From contig NZ_GL622241.1 of assembly GCF_000185365.1 (NCBI RefSeq), forward strand, positions 688,397 through 752,396: 64,000 nt of DNA. Reading direction: 5' to 3'. The position numbers and the translations under genes are program-made. The stretch is from Enterococcus italicus DSM 15952 (GTDB taxonomy: Bacteria > Bacillota > Bacilli > Lactobacillales > Enterococcaceae). Positions within the stretch are counted from its first letter, which is position 1, and every line of letters starts with the position of its first letter. The notes beneath the pieces were generated by a model. That model ran no database searches and had not been told where the DNA came from. It was given only the letters and a program-made list of their open reading frames with translations. Shown here piece after piece: positions 46,301 to 56,983 of this stretch.

Positions 46301-47539
46301 TTATTTCTTCTTCCGCATCATATCACCGACTTGAACGGGTTCAACGACGGGCATCGTTAGTATCATCATTGGATTCGGCGCACGATCAATGGCCTCGCCC
46401 TCTTCATTTTTCATCTCTAAGACAGTCTGTTCAAAGTGATAGCCTGGGCCATAAAATTCGATTTCATCGCCGACTGAAAAGTAGTTACGCTGACGAATGG
46501 TGGCTACTTTGGTTTGTTCATCGTAAGCCATTACTTCACCGATGAATTTGTATTCCGGAATTTTACGACGCTCACCGAATAATTGCTCATTTTCGGTAGG
46601 AACATGATAATAAAAACCCGTTGCTAACTCTCGTTGCGCTACTTTCCACAACTCATCAACCCATTCTTGCTTGCAGACGTAGTGTTCGGGATCAGCCATA
46701 TAGCTGTCGACGGCTGCCTTGTATACATTGGCCACTGTCGATACATAATGAATCGACTTCATCCGCCCTTCAATTTTAAAACTATCGACGCCATTTTCGA
46801 TCAAATCAGGAATATGTTCAATCATAGACATATCTACCGCGCTCATCGAAAACTCTTCTGCCACCGCTCCTTGATTGGTTAATGACCGGCGCTCAGAGCC
46901 AAATGGCATGTCGTATAAGTCGTATTTCCAACGACAAGACTGCGAACAGCCTCCACGATTGGCATCACGCATCGACATGTGATTGGACAAGGTGCAGCGG
47001 CCAGAATACGAAATACACATCGCACCGTGAATAAAGGCTTCAATCTCAATATCGGTCTTGGCACGAATAGCAGCAACTTCCTCCATTGACACTTCACGCG
47101 CCAATACGACGCGTTCCAAGCCTTCTTCTTTCCAAAATTCTAATGTCTCGACATTTGTGGCCGATGCTTGCGTCGATAAGTGCACTGGCAATCCTGGCGC
47201 TTCGGTAATACAGATCTCGATTAACGCTGGATCAGATACAATAACTGCTGAAATACCGACATCCCGTAGTTGGCGGAAAAATTCACCCGCCCCTTCTTGA
47301 TTGCCTTCATGGGTAACCATATTTGCTGCCACATAGACTTTGGCTTGATGCGCTTTGGCGTACGCGACACCTTCTGCCATTTCTTCATAAGAAAAATTTC
47401 CCGCACGGCTACGTAATCCATATGCATTGCCGCCAATGTATACAGCATCCGCTCCATAATGAATCGCTGTTTTTAATTTTTCCAAGGTCCCAGCTGGCGC
47501 TAAAATCTCTGGACGTTTCAGTGGTTTTTTTACTTGCAT
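46301..47539 (-). CDS. trhP2: tRNA hydroxylation protein P2 (peptidase U32 family)
   Basis: A 412-residue U32 protein. PEILAPAGTLEKLKTAIHYG at the N-terminus, AFIHGAMCISYSGRCTLSNH and GGCSQSCRWKYDLYD (Cys cluster near residues 170-200), plus a C-terminal beta-barrel. Despite the family name, these proteins with TrhP1 hydroxylate U34 of tRNA to 5-hydroxyuridine (Bacillus YrrN/YrrO, E. coli TrhP). AAGGAGGG precedes the ATG; trhP1 ends 22 bases upstream. Confidence 0.88.
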   Translation of the reverse strand: MQVKKPLKRPEILAPAGTLEKLKTAIHYGADAVYIGGNAYGLRSRAGNFSYEEMAEGVAYAKAHQAKVYVAANMVTHEGNQEGAGEFFRQLRDVGISAVIVSDPALIEICITEAPGLPVHLSTQASATNVETLEFWKEEGLERVVLAREVSMEEVAAIRAKTDIEIEAFIHGAMCISYSGRCTLSNHMSMRDANRGGCSQSCRWKYDLYDMPFGSERRSLTNQGAVAEEFSMSAVDMSMIEHIPDLIENGVDSFKIEGRMKSIHYVSTVANVYKAAVDSYMADPEHYVCKQEWVDELWKVAQRELATGFYYHVPTENEQLFGERRKIPEYKFIGEVMAYDEQTKVATIRQRNYFSVGDEIEFYGPGYHFEQTVLEMKNEEGEAIDRAPNPMMILTMPVVEPVQVGDMMRKKK

Positions 47540-47561
47540 GGTAAAAGAAACCCTCCTTGAG

Positions 47562-48482
47562 TTATTTTATTTTTGTTGGATCGAGATGGTAAAATCCTGT
47601 ATCGAGTTTGCGTGACTGGGGATGAATTGCCGCCAGCTTAGCAAATAACGCTTGCCCTTGGTGCTCATCCCACGTACCAGCTAGTATGGCTTGGCGTGCT
47701 TGATGGTATAAGCTTGTGACTTCAACGAAGCTATCCCCCGGTGTGAAAAGACCATCTAGCTTCCACGTGCCGTAGCCAGTAGCCACTAGCTCAGCTAGCT
47801 CGTCAGTCAGACATAGGTCATTATTGGCAAAGATATGTGTGCCGTGACTATCTTCAAAAATGGAATAATGCGTATCGGGTTTTTTTGGTTCTGAAAGAAA
47901 GAGACCGCGCTCTTTGCTGGCCTGCTCTTTTTGCTTGGTGAAGTGATAGTAATTTTGTAACAATGGTCGCTTGGATTGATGAATACAGGTCGCTCCATAG
48001 ACCAACACTTCAGTCGGAATTGTGACACTTTCCACAAGAGAGTGCATCTCTTCAAAGGGAACTTCACGTGCGAGTACGGCGCCGACTGCCCCTTTTTTCG
48101 CCCAAAAGTTGATCTGTCTGGCGCTCGTCACTAGCGTCTCACCATCATAAATAAAGGGAATCGCCAATTCCGGCTGATGCTTCATCACATAGATAATTCC
48201 TGGATCCCCAATCGCAATCTGATCTACTTTAATAGTCCGTAAAAAAGCTAAATACGCTGGAATTTCTGTCATTTTTTCTGTATGCATGATACCATTTACG
48301 GCAACGGTCACTTTTTTCCCTTTTTGATGTGCCAAAGCAACCAACTCGGCTTGCTGCTCTCTAGAAAACGAGTGCGGCAAGCGCAAACCAAATTGCTCTT
48401 CACCAAAATAGAGAGTATCCACGTACGAAAGCAAGGCCTCCGCTTGTGAAAGTGATTCAACTGTTGCAATCAATTCAATCAT
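47562..48482 (-). CDS. trhP1: tRNA hydroxylation protein P1 (peptidase U32 family)
   Basis: A 306-residue U32-family partner of TrhP2, starting MIELIATVESLSQAEALLSY. It keeps ATCIHQSKRPLLQNYYHF, where TrhP2 has its Cys-rich motif, but lacks the other Cys. The ATG at 48482 has AGGAGG eight bases upstream; the longer frame crosses the palindrome at 48,514 and is spurious. First gene of trhP1-trhP2. Confidence 0.87.
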   Translation of the reverse strand: MIELIATVESLSQAEALLSYVDTLYFGEEQFGLRLPHSFSREQQAELVALAHQKGKKVTVAVNGIMHTEKMTEIPAYLAFLRTIKVDQIAIGDPGIIYVMKHQPELAIPFIYDGETLVTSARQINFWAKKGAVGAVLAREVPFEEMHSLVESVTIPTEVLVYGATCIHQSKRPLLQNYYHFTKQKEQASKERGLFLSEPKKPDTHYSIFEDSHGTHIFANNDLCLTDELAELVATGYGTWKLDGLFTPGDSFVEVTSLYHQARQAILAGTWDEHQGQALFAKLAAIHPQSRKLDTGFYHLDPTKIK

Positions 48483-48513
48483 ATTCTCTCCTCCTATCAA
48501 CTTATTCATATTA

Positions 48514-48530
48514 TCACAAACTATTTGTGA
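48514..48530. promoter_or_regulatory. Palindromic operator candidate at trhP1
   Basis: TCACAAACTATTTGTGA, a 17-base palindrome. On the minus strand a possible -10 (TAATAT) abuts it. It is one base shorter than the pplA palindrome and otherwise nearly the same. Confidence 0.55.
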
Positions 48531-48560
48531 AATGAAGAACCTTTTCTTTTTTTCACGAAG

Positions 48561-48610
48561 AAAAAAGCTACCTAATCCGAGCACATATCGCTCATGATCA
48601 GATAGCTTTT
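48561..48610 (-). terminator. clpC terminator
   Basis: On the minus strand AAAAGCTA, internal GATC/GATT and GAGC/GCTC pairings, TAGCTTTTTTC, starting just past the clpC stop. Confidence 0.75.
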
Positions 48611-48611
48611 A

Positions 48612-51092
48612 TTAGACTTCTTGTAAGACTTTCTTTTCTTTTGGCTCACGCACAGATAGGGTGATGATTCCTTTCTTCGCGCCAATGGTTACTCGATCTC
48701 CTAGGTGCACTTGACCGGCAAGTAACGCTTCACTCAAGCGATCTTCCACTTCTTTTTGCAAGGCACGGCGGATTGGTCTCGCTCCGTATTCTGGATCAAA
48801 ACCAACTTTGCCAATCACATCTAAAGCAGCTGGTGTGATTTTTAGTTGAATTTCTTGATCTTGCAAGCGTCGAACAATCGATTGACTCATGATTTTCACA
48901 ATTTCATGAATTTCTTCTTGGTTTAACGCACGGAAGACGACTGTTTCATCAATCCGGTTTAAAAATTCAGGTCGATACGCTTTTTTCAGCTCTTGCATAA
49001 TCCTTTTTTGCATTGATTGGTAATCTTTGCTGACATCAACGACATTAAAGCCAACATTTTTTTCTTCCCGAATTTGGGTTGCACCGATATTTGACGTCAT
49101 AATCAAAATCGTATTTTTGAAGTCAACGTTACGCCCTTTTGAATCGGTCAAGCGACCATCGTCTAATACTTGTAGCAAAATATTAAAGACATCTGGATGT
49201 GCTTTTTCGACTTCATCAAGCAAGATAACAGAATATGGTTTGGCGCGTACTTTTTCTGTTAATTGACCACCTTCATCATAGCCCACATAGCCTGGAGGAG
49301 ACCCTATCAAGCGTGAGGTGCTATATTTTTCCATGTACTCAGACATATCGACACGAATCAAGGCATCTTCACTACCAAACATCGCTTCAGCTAATGCTTT
49401 TGCTAATTCCGTCTTGCCGACACCAGTTGGTCCTAAGAACATAAATGAGCCAATCGGACGATTCGGATCTTTTAAGCCACTGCGCGCACGGCGAATGGCA
49501 CGGGCCACTGCTTTGACTGCGTCATCTTGGCCGACTACGCGTTGATGTAAAATACTTTCTAGTTGCAACAAGCGTTCACTTTCTTTTTTCTCTAACTGAT
49601 TCAAAGGAATGCCTGTCCATTGTGACACGACGCCTGCGACATCTTCTGCAGAGACTTCATCTTGATAATTAGCCACTTCATTTGCTTCTTTTAATGTCAA
49701 CGCTGCTAATTCTTGGCTAACGACTTTTTCTTTTTGGCGAATCGCGGCTGCTTCATCAAATGCTTGGTCACGAATGGCCATTTCTTTTTGTTCCATCAAA
49801 TGAACCAATTGATTTTGTAAAACGGTCGAGCGAGTCGCTTCATCCGCTTTATCCAACCGCACTTTCGCAGCACTTTCATCCATCAAGTCAATCGCTTTAT
49901 CTGGCAATTGGCGTGAGTTAATGTAACGAATGGATAGTTGGACGGCCGCATGCAATGCATCGTCAGTAATTTCTACGCCATGGTGCTCTTCGTAGCGTGG
50001 ACGGAGCCCTTTTAAGATTTCTTCTGCTTCTTCTGCTGTCGGTTCATCGACTTGCACACGCGCAAAACGTCGCTCTAAAGCAGAATCTTTTTCGATATAT
50101 TTTTGGTATTCATCTAAAGTGGTCGCACCAATCGTCTGCAATTCCCCACGCGCTAAGGCTGGTTTCAGAATGTTCGAGGCATCGATTGCCCCTTCTGCTC
50201 CTCCTGCTCCAATTAAGGTATGCAATTCATCGATGAACAAAATGATTTGACCATCTTGGTAAATCTCATCAATAATTTTTTTCATGCGGTCTTCGAATTC
50301 CCCGCGGTATTTTGTCCCGGCTACTAAAGCACCCATATCTAGCATCATTAGGCGCTTTTGTTGCATATCGTCTGGGACTTCACCGTTGACGATTTTTTGG
50401 GCCAAGCCTTCTGCAATAGCTGTCTTACCGACACCTGGTTCGCCGACTAGGACCGGGTTATTTTTCGTACGACGACTTAAAATTTGAATCAAGCGCTTGA
50501 CTTCTTTGGTCCGACCAACGACTGGATCCAAGCGGTTTTCGCGCGCCAATTTGGTTAAATCACGCGCCAAGGCATCCAATGTTGGGGTCCCGTCTGCTTG
50601 ATTGTTCGAACGTGTTTGGCGCCGGCGATTACCAGCAGCTTTATTCTCAGAGACGCCCATTGTTTTTTTTAGTAATTGACGGACTTTGGCTAGGCTAAAG
50701 CCTAAGTTCAAGACGATGCGAGAGGCTAAAATCTCTTCATCACGCATCAATCCCAATAATAAATGCTCCGTGCCGATTTGTTGAGAGCCAAAGCGTTTGG
50801 CCTCATCACCAGCATAAGCAAAGATTTGTCTTGCTCGTGGTGAGTATGGTAAAAAACTACCTTCTGGATATACTTTTACCATGCCATAACCAGTCAAATG
50901 CTCAATTTCTTCGCGAACGTCATTTTCTTGGACATTCATTTCTCGTAAGACCTTACCTGCAATTCCTTCTTGTTCGATGATGAGTGCCAATAAGAGGTGC
51001 TCAGAACCGACCGATTGATGCTTGAAATATTTTGCTTCTTCTTGAGCAATTGCTAATACGGCTTTTGCTCTTGGTGTGAATAATTCATCCAT
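48612..51092 (-). CDS. clpC: ATP-dependent Clp protease ATP-binding subunit ClpC
   Basis: An 826-residue AAA+ unfoldase that works with ClpP in protein quality control. Two N-terminal Clp repeats (about 1-145), AAA-1 with Walker [10 protein letters not shown] (about 212), a middle domain with UVR-like segment, AAA-2 with GPTGVGKTE (about 550) and [17 protein letters not shown]. The ATG at 51092 has AGGAAGTGA upstream and overlaps the end of ctsR region; the frame starts three codons earlier. No mcsA/mcsB lies between ctsR and clpC, as is usual in Lactobacillales. Confidence 0.96.
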   Translation of the reverse strand: MDELFTPRAKAVLAIAQEEAKYFKHQSVGSEHLLLALIIEQEGIAGKVLREMNVQENDVREEIEHLTGYGMVKVYPEGSFLPYSPRARQIFAYAGDEAKRFGSQQIGTEHLLLGLMRDEEILASRIVLNLGFSLAKVRQLLKKTMGVSENKAAGNRRRQTRSNNQADGTPTLDALARDLTKLARENRLDPVVGRTKEVKRLIQILSRRTKNNPVLVGEPGVGKTAIAEGLAQKIVNGEVPDDMQQKRLMMLDMGALVAGTKYRGEFEDRMKKIIDEIYQDGQIILFIDELHTLIGAGGAEGAIDASNILKPALARGELQTIGATTLDEYQKYIEKDSALERRFARVQVDEPTAEEAEEILKGLRPRYEEHHGVEITDDALHAAVQLSIRYINSRQLPDKAIDLMDESAAKVRLDKADEATRSTVLQNQLVHLMEQKEMAIRDQAFDEAAAIRQKEKVVSQELAALTLKEANEVANYQDEVSAEDVAGVVSQWTGIPLNQLEKKESERLLQLESILHQRVVGQDDAVKAVARAIRRARSGLKDPNRPIGSFMFLGPTGVGKTELAKALAEAMFGSEDALIRVDMSEYMEKYSTSRLIGSPPGYVGYDEGGQLTEKVRAKPYSVILLDEVEKAHPDVFNILLQVLDDGRLTDSKGRNVDFKNTILIMTSNIGATQIREEKNVGFNVVDVSKDYQSMQKRIMQELKKAYRPEFLNRIDETVVFRALNQEEIHEIVKIMSQSIVRRLQDQEIQLKITPAALDVIGKVGFDPEYGARPIRRALQKEVEDRLSEALLAGQVHLGDRVTIGAKKGIITLSVREPKEKKVLQEV

Positions 51093-51097
51093 ACTAG

Positions 51098-51562
51098 TCA
51101 CTTCCTATCTTCATAACTCAAACGTTCCAATATAGCACGCATTAGAGACGCACGAATTTGATCTTCTTCAGCAATAGTTAACACACTTTTGGCAATTGTC
51201 GTTAACAACAAATGCCCTTCTCGCTCTGTTATAATTTCTTCTTCATACAACTTTTGAATAATCGCAATGGCATCCTTTTCGGTCAACTCATCGCCAAACA
51301 ATCGCTTGACATGCTCCAAAAACTGATGACAACTGCTCATGCGAACCTTCTCAATGCGAATGTAGCCACCGCCACCTCGCTTACTTTCGACACTATAGCC
51401 GCGGGTGATGGTAAAGCGAGTATTAATGACATAGTTAATTTGTGAGGGAACGCAATGAAACAAACTAGCCATCTCGGCCCGTCGGATTTCAATGATTTCA
51501 CTCTCTTCTAAAATCTGCTTAATATAGGCTTCGATTAAATCAGAGGTATTTTGTTGCGCCAT
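51098..51562 (-). CDS. ctsR: Transcriptional repressor CtsR
   Basis: A 154-residue class III heat-shock repressor. The winged helix ends in the DNA-contacting glycine loop ESKRGGGGYIRI (about residue 62), which is also the heat sensor in this family. The ATG at 51562 has GGGAGGA upstream; the longer frame runs into the promoter. Autoregulated through the box just upstream, and co-transcribed with clpC. Confidence 0.95.
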   Translation of the reverse strand: MAQQNTSDLIEAYIKQILEESEIIEIRRAEMASLFHCVPSQINYVINTRFTITRGYSVESKRGGGGYIRIEKVRMSSCHQFLEHVKRLFGDELTEKDAIAIIQKLYEEEIITEREGHLLLTTIAKSVLTIAEEDQIRASLMRAILERLSYEDRK

Positions 51563-51576
51563 GAATTCGTTCCTCC

Positions 51577-51625
51577 CTTGACTAATACTGACCTTAATTA
51601 TACCCAATTTTTTTCTCATTGGAAA
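51577..51625 (-). promoter_or_regulatory. ctsR promoter and CtsR box
   Basis: Minus strand: TTTCCA, 17 bases, TATAAT (complement of 51,597-51,602), followed by GGTCAGTATTAGTCAAG (51,577-51,593), close to the CtsR heptad repeat GGTCAAA-N3-GGTCAAA and covering the start site. Confidence 0.7.
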
Positions 51626-51709
51626 GAAGAAGGCTTATCGCCTGTGAGAATTTGTTGTTTGTTCACTATACATCGATTTGTAAAAAGAAACAACTTTCTG
51701 CTTTGCCTC

Positions 51710-51804
51710 TTGTTGTAGAAAAAGACCAGAAGAGCCAAAAGTTTGAGAAACAACTTCTAGCTTTTCTGGTCTTATACTTGTAGCTGAACAAGTTATTTCA
51801 GCCT
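51710..51804 (-). repeat. Hairpin-terminator repeat, copy I
   Basis: Stem 51,722-51,743 with 51,752-51,773, with wobble pairs; loop TGAGAAAC. Flank ACTTGTAGCTGAACAAG then TTATTTCAGCC reaches the prkC stop. Confidence 0.8.
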
Positions 51805-51805
51805 T

Positions 51806-53947
51806 TTATGGAATGGTAATTTGTTTTGCTTGATCGACTTGCTGGCTGACAACTTGCGTATTATTTCTCGTAATCGTGATTGTTGCTTTGTTATCACCAC
51901 TAACGGTAATTGCAATCGCTTGAGTATAGTCATCAGAATCTTTGGTCAATGTCACTTCATTGACTTGACCAGTCGGATCGTCTGCCCCACTGATAGAGAC
52001 TTTGATTACTTGCGTGTCCGCGCCATCTTTATCAAAAGCCGCAGTTAAATTAACAGTGAATGTCTTTTTCTCAGGCTCTTTGCCTTTAGATAAGACAACG
52101 GCGATTGCTGTTCCTTTTTTGACTTCTTGATTCGTCTGATCATTACTTATGACAGATCCTTCTTTGACAGTATCGCTGTATTCTTCTGTCGTCGTCATGG
52201 TCAGGCCAAGATCACTTAAAGCTTTGGTTGCTTCGGCTTTCGTTTTACCAGTTAGGTCAGGAACTGTCACTTTTTCAATCCCACTACTAACAACAAGTGT
52301 CACAGTTGTTTCTCCTGGGATGGCTTGTTGTCCACTATTTGGACTTTGAGCAATGACATCCCCTTTATCTTGATCACTGTATTGGTAGGTGATATCTGGA
52401 CTGGTAATGCCGATATCCGCTAGTGATTGAACGGCTAGACTACTCGTCATACCGACAAGGTTAGGAACCGTCACCGGCTCTTTTCCTTTACTTACGACAA
52501 AGGCGATCTTCGCTTCACTTGGTACGACTTTGTCATCTGTTGCAGGTGTTTGCGAGATGATTTTGCCACTGTCTACCTCATCGCTATATTCTTCCGTAGA
52601 TGTAATATTCGCTTCGACAAACCCGAGGGCAATGAGTGCTTTTTTCGCATCTGCAACGGTCTGATCCGTATAATCTTGCATGTCTACGGTATCTTTCCCA
52701 GTGGATATGTATAAGGTTACCCGGCTATTTTTTTTCACTTCTGTACCTATTTGCGGGTCAGTCCTTACAACGTTCCCTTTTTTTACTTCATCGCTAGAAA
52801 CTTCTTTGGTTGTATTCCGAACATTTAAGCCTGCATTGGTCAGCTTTTCGACAGCAGCTGTTTGGCTAAGATTACTCACATCAGGTATGGTCACTTCTTG
52901 GCGCCCACTTGCATAGACCCAATACCCACCAGCTGTTAGCACAATCAATAAGACAATCAAAGGAAGAATCCACCAACGACGCTTGGGTTTCTTTTTGGTC
53001 GGCTGCTCCTCTACGACATCTTCGGGAACACTAGGTGCTTCTGGTACGACTTCTTCGATTGGTTCGATGGCGCGAGTTTCATCCAAAATCGGGACTGGTG
53101 ACCATTTTGCTTCTTGGGCCCGATTGGCATCTAGTGACGTATACAAATCTGCTTGCATCTCTTCTGTCGTCTTGTAGCGATTGATTGGATCTTTCGCTGT
53201 CGCCTTTAACACAACATTCTCTAATGCTTGAGGGACTTGTTGACTATAAATATGAATATCTGGCAATTCATCCTGGAAATGCTTCAGCGCAATCGTAACT
53301 GCTGATTCACCATCAAATGGTACCCGTCCGGTAATCATCTCATAAAGAATGATTCCCATCGCATAAATATCTGATTGATTGGTCGCCATGCTTCCACGTG
53401 CTTGTTCAGGTGAAAGATAATGCACCGAGCCTAGCATCGAGTTCGTCTGGGTAATCGACGTCTCAGAGAGCGCAATGGCAATCCCAAAATCAGTGATTTT
53501 AACGACGCCTTCTTCGTTAATCAAAATATTTTGTGGCTTTAAATCACGATGGATAATGCGATGATGATGGGCTAAGGACATCGCTGATAAAATCTGATCC
53601 ATAATATCGACAACTTTGTCATAGGCAATCGGATACTGTGTTTGGATATACCGTTTTAGATCCATTCCTTTGACGTATTCCATCACCAAATATTGTTGGC
53701 CGTCTTCTTCTCCAACATCATATACAGAGACGATATTCGGATGGACGAGCTCAGTAGCAGCCAGCGCTTCACGCTGAAAGCGGCGAATGGCTGCTTGATC
53801 ATTTTGGAAGTCATAGCGTAAGACTTTGACCGCTACTTCGCGATCCAAAATCAAGTCGCGGGCTAAAAAGACATTTGCCATCCCACCACTACCGATATTG
53901 CCAATAATTAAGTAGCGGTCATTAATTTTTTTACCGATATCAAGCAA
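51806..53947 (-). CDS. prkC: PASTA-domain serine/threonine protein kinase
   Basis: A 713-residue membrane kinase (IreK in enterococci) that senses cell-wall state. Kinase domain: [13 protein letters not shown], Lys41 in [14 protein letters not shown] (Asp135), ITDFGIA, and a Thr-rich activation loop before [10 protein letters not shown]. One span ([20 protein letters not shown], about 325-345), then four PASTA repeats and a C-terminal beta domain. An ATG at 53962 is in frame, but it is part of the ribosome site GGAGGTGA; the TTG at 53947, eight bases after GGAGG, is the likelier start and gives the family LLDIGKKIN beginning. Overlaps prpC. Confidence 0.93.
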   Translation of the reverse strand: MLDIGKKINDRYLIIGNIGSGGMANVFLARDLILDREVAVKVLRYDFQNDQAAIRRFQREALAATELVHPNIVSVYDVGEEDGQQYLVMEYVKGMDLKRYIQTQYPIAYDKVVDIMDQILSAMSLAHHHRIIHRDLKPQNILINEEGVVKITDFGIAIALSETSITQTNSMLGSVHYLSPEQARGSMATNQSDIYAMGIILYEMITGRVPFDGESAVTIALKHFQDELPDIHIYSQQVPQALENVVLKATAKDPINRYKTTEEMQADLYTSLDANRAQEAKWSPVPILDETRAIEPIEEVVPEAPSVPEDVVEEQPTKKKPKRRWWILPLIVLLIVLTAGGYWVYASGRQEVTIPDVSNLSQTAAVEKLTNAGLNVRNTTKEVSSDEVKKGNVVRTDPQIGTEVKKNSRVTLYISTGKDTVDMQDYTDQTVADAKKALIALGFVEANITSTEEYSDEVDSGKIISQTPATDDKVVPSEAKIAFVVSKGKEPVTVPNLVGMTSSLAVQSLADIGITSPDITYQYSDQDKGDVIAQSPNSGQQAIPGETTVTLVVSSGIEKVTVPDLTGKTKAEATKALSDLGLTMTTTEEYSDTVKEGSVISNDQTNQEVKKGTAIAVVLSKGKEPEKKTFTVNLTAAFDKDGADTQVIKVSISGADDPTGQVNEVTLTKDSDDYTQAIAITVSGDNKATITITRNNTQVVSQQVDQAKQITIP

Positions 53948-54683
53948 TGACTTCACCTCCATAATGCAATAAGAGTGCCGTGATATTGTCTAGGCCACCG
54001 TATTCATTGGCACGGTCAATTAAGGCTTGCAACGCCGCGGGCATTGAGGGGCTTTCTTCAATAATCTGCGCCATTTCACCTTCTGTCACCATGTTTGTTA
54101 ACCCATCTGAACACAACAATAAATAATCATCTTCTTGATAAAAATGGTTGGCCACATCAACCTCTAAGGTATTGGGCATGCCAATCGAGCGTGTCAGAAC
54201 ATTTTTACGTGGGTGGTTTACGGCCATCTCAGGTGAGATTTCTCCTGATTTGACTAGCTCATTCACTAGAGAGTGATCTTCTGTCAACTGAATCAATTGT
54301 CCTTCGCGCAACAAATAAATACGACTATCACCTACATAGGCAATAATAAATTGATCAGCTATACTTACGACAGCTACAATCGTTGTTCCCATGCCATTTA
54401 ATTCGGCCCGTGACTCACCCAATTCTTTGATGACTTGATTCTCATCTTGGATGGTCTGAATTAACCATTTTGCAACTTCTTCACCGGTATCTACTTCTGC
54501 TTCTTGCCATTTTTTGCCAATGTCTTCGACTGTTTGCATACTTGCGACATCTCCGGCTTGGTGTCCACCCATCCCATCTGCCAATAATGCTAAAAGATAG
54601 CCTTGACGATTGTAATAGACTTGAGCGTAATCTTGGTTCGTATGCCGCTTTTGGCCAACATCACTTAAAAAACAGACTTCCAT
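53940..54683 (-). CDS. prpC: PP2C-family protein phosphatase
   Basis: A 247-residue Mn/Mg-dependent phosphatase (IreP) that opposes PrkC. PP2C motifs: [54 protein letters not shown] and [11 protein letters not shown]. The ATG at 54683 has GAGGTGA upstream; the longer frame overlaps rsmB. The kinase and phosphatase pair overlap, ensuring balanced expression. Confidence 0.94.
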   Translation of the reverse strand: MEVCFLSDVGQKRHTNQDYAQVYYNRQGYLLALLADGMGGHQAGDVASMQTVEDIGKKWQEAEVDTGEEVAKWLIQTIQDENQVIKELGESRAELNGMGTTIVAVVSIADQFIIAYVGDSRIYLLREGQLIQLTEDHSLVNELVKSGEISPEMAVNHPRKNVLTRSIGMPNTLEVDVANHFYQEDDYLLLCSDGLTNMVTEGEMAQIIEESPSMPAALQALIDRANEYGGLDNITALLLHYGGEVIA

Positions 54684-54696
54684 TCTTGTCACCTCG

Positions 54697-56046
54697 TTAC
54701 TTCTTTTGTAAACAACTAATAAAGAATCCATCCGTATGGAATGCTTGCGGATAAATCGTTAACATATGATCTTTGATTGCTCCACGCACACTCTCTGATA
54801 CGACGGGTTCGACCAATTCAAATTCTGGATGCTTCGCTAAGAAAGCAGCCACTACTTGCTCATTCTCTTCTTCCATGATTGTACACGTACTATAGACCAT
54901 TCGTCCACCTGATTTCAAAGTGGGCGCAACACTTTCAAGGATACTTAATTGAATCTTAGGTAAATTGGTAAAATCTTGTGGTGTTTTCTGGTATTTGATA
55001 TCTGGTTTGCGTCGAATTAAGCCAATACCCGAGCAAGGGGCATCGACTAAAATACGGTCGAATGTCTCCGGGGCAAATACTTCAGACACCTTGCGAGCAT
55101 CTAATTGCTGCGCATGAACGACCGTTTCGACATGCAAGCGCATAGCATTTTCTTCAATCAAGGCTACTTTATGTGGATGAATATCTAAGGCACGTACTTC
55201 GCCACCCTTTTCAGCATCTAAGTAAGTCGCTATATGGGTCGTCTTGCCTCCCGGAGCAGCACAGGCATCTAAGACTTTATCTCCTGGTTCGATCGCTAGC
55301 ATGGGAGCCACTAGCATAGAGCTTTCATCTTGGATTGTTAGCTGGCCGCGTGTAAATAATTCGCTACCGGCTAAAAAGCCTTTTTCTCCAACTAGACCAA
55401 CTGGTGAAATCGCACTTGGCTGTGCCGTAATGCCTTCTGCAGCTAATGAGTCGAGCGCTTCTTGCATGGTGCAAACACGCGTATCGACACGCGCACTGAC
55501 ATGGCTTGGCTTCATCAAGGACGCGCCTAGCTCTGCTGTCGCTTCTAGGCCAATTTGTTTGACCAACGCTTGTACAAGCCACATCGGCAAACTATACGTG
55601 ATGGATACACGTTCCATTGGCTCAGCAATTTGCTCCACATCTCGCACGCCGACTCGTTGCAATTGACGTAAGACACCATTTACAAATTGACCGACACCTA
55701 CATTGCCGCGGTATTTGGCAATTTCTACTGCTTCATTAAAAATCGCATGACTAGGGACTTTATCCAGAAAATGCAGCTGATAGACCGACATACGCAATAA
55801 GACCTTGACCCATCTGTCGACTTTCTTCGCCTTTTTTAAAAACGGTGCTAAGTAATAATCCAAGCGCAACTGGTTACCGATTGTCCCATAGACGAGCTCT
55901 GTCAACAAGCGTGCGTCTTTTTCATTTAATTGTGTCGTGGCAATCGCCTCTTTAATGGCTAGATTGGAATACGCTCCACCTTTATCGACTCGTTCCAATA
56001 GGGTGAAAGCGATATAACGTACGGTCTTAGTGACTGTTTTACTCAC
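54697..56046 (-). CDS. rsmB: 16S rRNA (cytosine-967-C5)-methyltransferase
   Basis: A 449-residue m5C methyltransferase. An N-terminal NusB-like helical domain (YSNLAIKEAI onwards) precedes the SAM domain with VLDACAAPGGKTTHIA and the two catalytic Cys in VDAPCSGIGLIRRKPD and YSTCTIMEEENE. GTG start at 56046 with AGGTGA eight bases upstream, inside the end of fmt. Confidence 0.94.
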   Translation of the reverse strand: MSKTVTKTVRYIAFTLLERVDKGGAYSNLAIKEAIATTQLNEKDARLLTELVYGTIGNQLRLDYYLAPFLKKAKKVDRWVKVLLRMSVYQLHFLDKVPSHAIFNEAVEIAKYRGNVGVGQFVNGVLRQLQRVGVRDVEQIAEPMERVSITYSLPMWLVQALVKQIGLEATAELGASLMKPSHVSARVDTRVCTMQEALDSLAAEGITAQPSAISPVGLVGEKGFLAGSELFTRGQLTIQDESSMLVAPMLAIEPGDKVLDACAAPGGKTTHIATYLDAEKGGEVRALDIHPHKVALIEENAMRLHVETVVHAQQLDARKVSEVFAPETFDRILVDAPCSGIGLIRRKPDIKYQKTPQDFTNLPKIQLSILESVAPTLKSGGRMVYSTCTIMEEENEQVVAAFLAKHPEFELVEPVVSESVRGAIKDHMLTIYPQAFHTDGFFISCLQKK

Positions 56047-56983
56047 CTAATCGTTCACCTACCTGTACACTTTGGCCACTGCCATTCAAGAAGCTAGCAA
56101 TTGTTTGTTCGCCTTTACCTGCTGGTTTTAAGCGTAATAGATGAAGCACCGTGCCCTCGCCACAAGCAATCGCCAAAATGGTTTTGGTTTTTTCGATAAT
56201 TGTTCCCGGCGTTGCCGTTGTTTTTTTCACTTGTGGTTGCACGTCTACAATTTTCCAGCGCGCTCCTTCGTACGTCGTAAAGGCGACTGGCCATGGACGC
56301 ATGCCCCGCACTTGGCAGTCAATTTGATGGGCTGTTTTTTGCCAATCAATCGCCTCTTGTTCGCGAGTAATATTTGGTGAAAAAGTCACTTCTTCCTCAT
56401 TTTGAGGGATTGGTTGCAATGCACCAGATAATAATGTTGGCAAGGTGCGTAACAACAACTCTTTGCCCAATAAACTTAATTTATCAAACATCGTGCCGAC
56501 ATCATCGGTTGAGGTAATTGGTAAGCTTTCTTGTGCGTAGATTCCACCAGCATCCATCTTTTTGATCATTTCCATGATGGTGACACCCGTTTCTTGTTCA
56601 CCTTCAATAATGGCATAATGAACCGGTGCACCACCGCGATATTTGGGTAGCAATGACGCATGGACGTTGATGGCGCCGTGGGTAGGAGCTTGTAGCAAGC
56701 GCTCTGGTAAAAATTGCCCATAAGCGGCCGTCACCAACAAATCAGGCGCCAGCGCAATCAGCTGCTCGAGTTCTTGTGAGCCGGAGAGTTTTTCTGGTTG
56801 CAAGACCGGAATACCTAGCTTAAGTGCGGCTTCCTTGACTGGTGTCGGTTGCACGATTTTCTTGCGGCCAACTGGTCGGTCAGGTTGGGTCACTACTGCT
56901 ACTATTTCGGAACCTTGTTCACTTAATCCTTCTAAAATAGGGACTGAAAACGCCGGTGTGCCCATAAAGATTAGTTTAGTCAT
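56039..56983 (-). CDS. fmt: Methionyl-tRNA formyltransferase
   Basis: A 314-residue enzyme that formylates initiator Met-tRNA. LIFMGTPAFSVPILEGL at the N-terminus, the active site INVHASLLPKYRGGAPVHYA with HxSLLP (about residue 108), and the Asp in KKMDAGGIYAQ. The ATG at 56983 is the family start, with GAGGAG seven bases upstream. Overlaps the end of def; the pair add and remove the formyl group. Confidence 0.95.
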   Translation of the reverse strand: MTKLIFMGTPAFSVPILEGLSEQGSEIVAVVTQPDRPVGRKKIVQPTPVKEAALKLGIPVLQPEKLSGSQELEQLIALAPDLLVTAAYGQFLPERLLQAPTHGAINVHASLLPKYRGGAPVHYAIIEGEQETGVTIMEMIKKMDAGGIYAQESLPITSTDDVGTMFDKLSLLGKELLLRTLPTLLSGALQPIPQNEEEVTFSPNITREQEAIDWQKTAHQIDCQVRGMRPWPVAFTTYEGARWKIVDVQPQVKKTTATPGTIIEKTKTILAIACGEGTVLHLLRLKPAGKGEQTIASFLNGSGQSVQVGERLGE

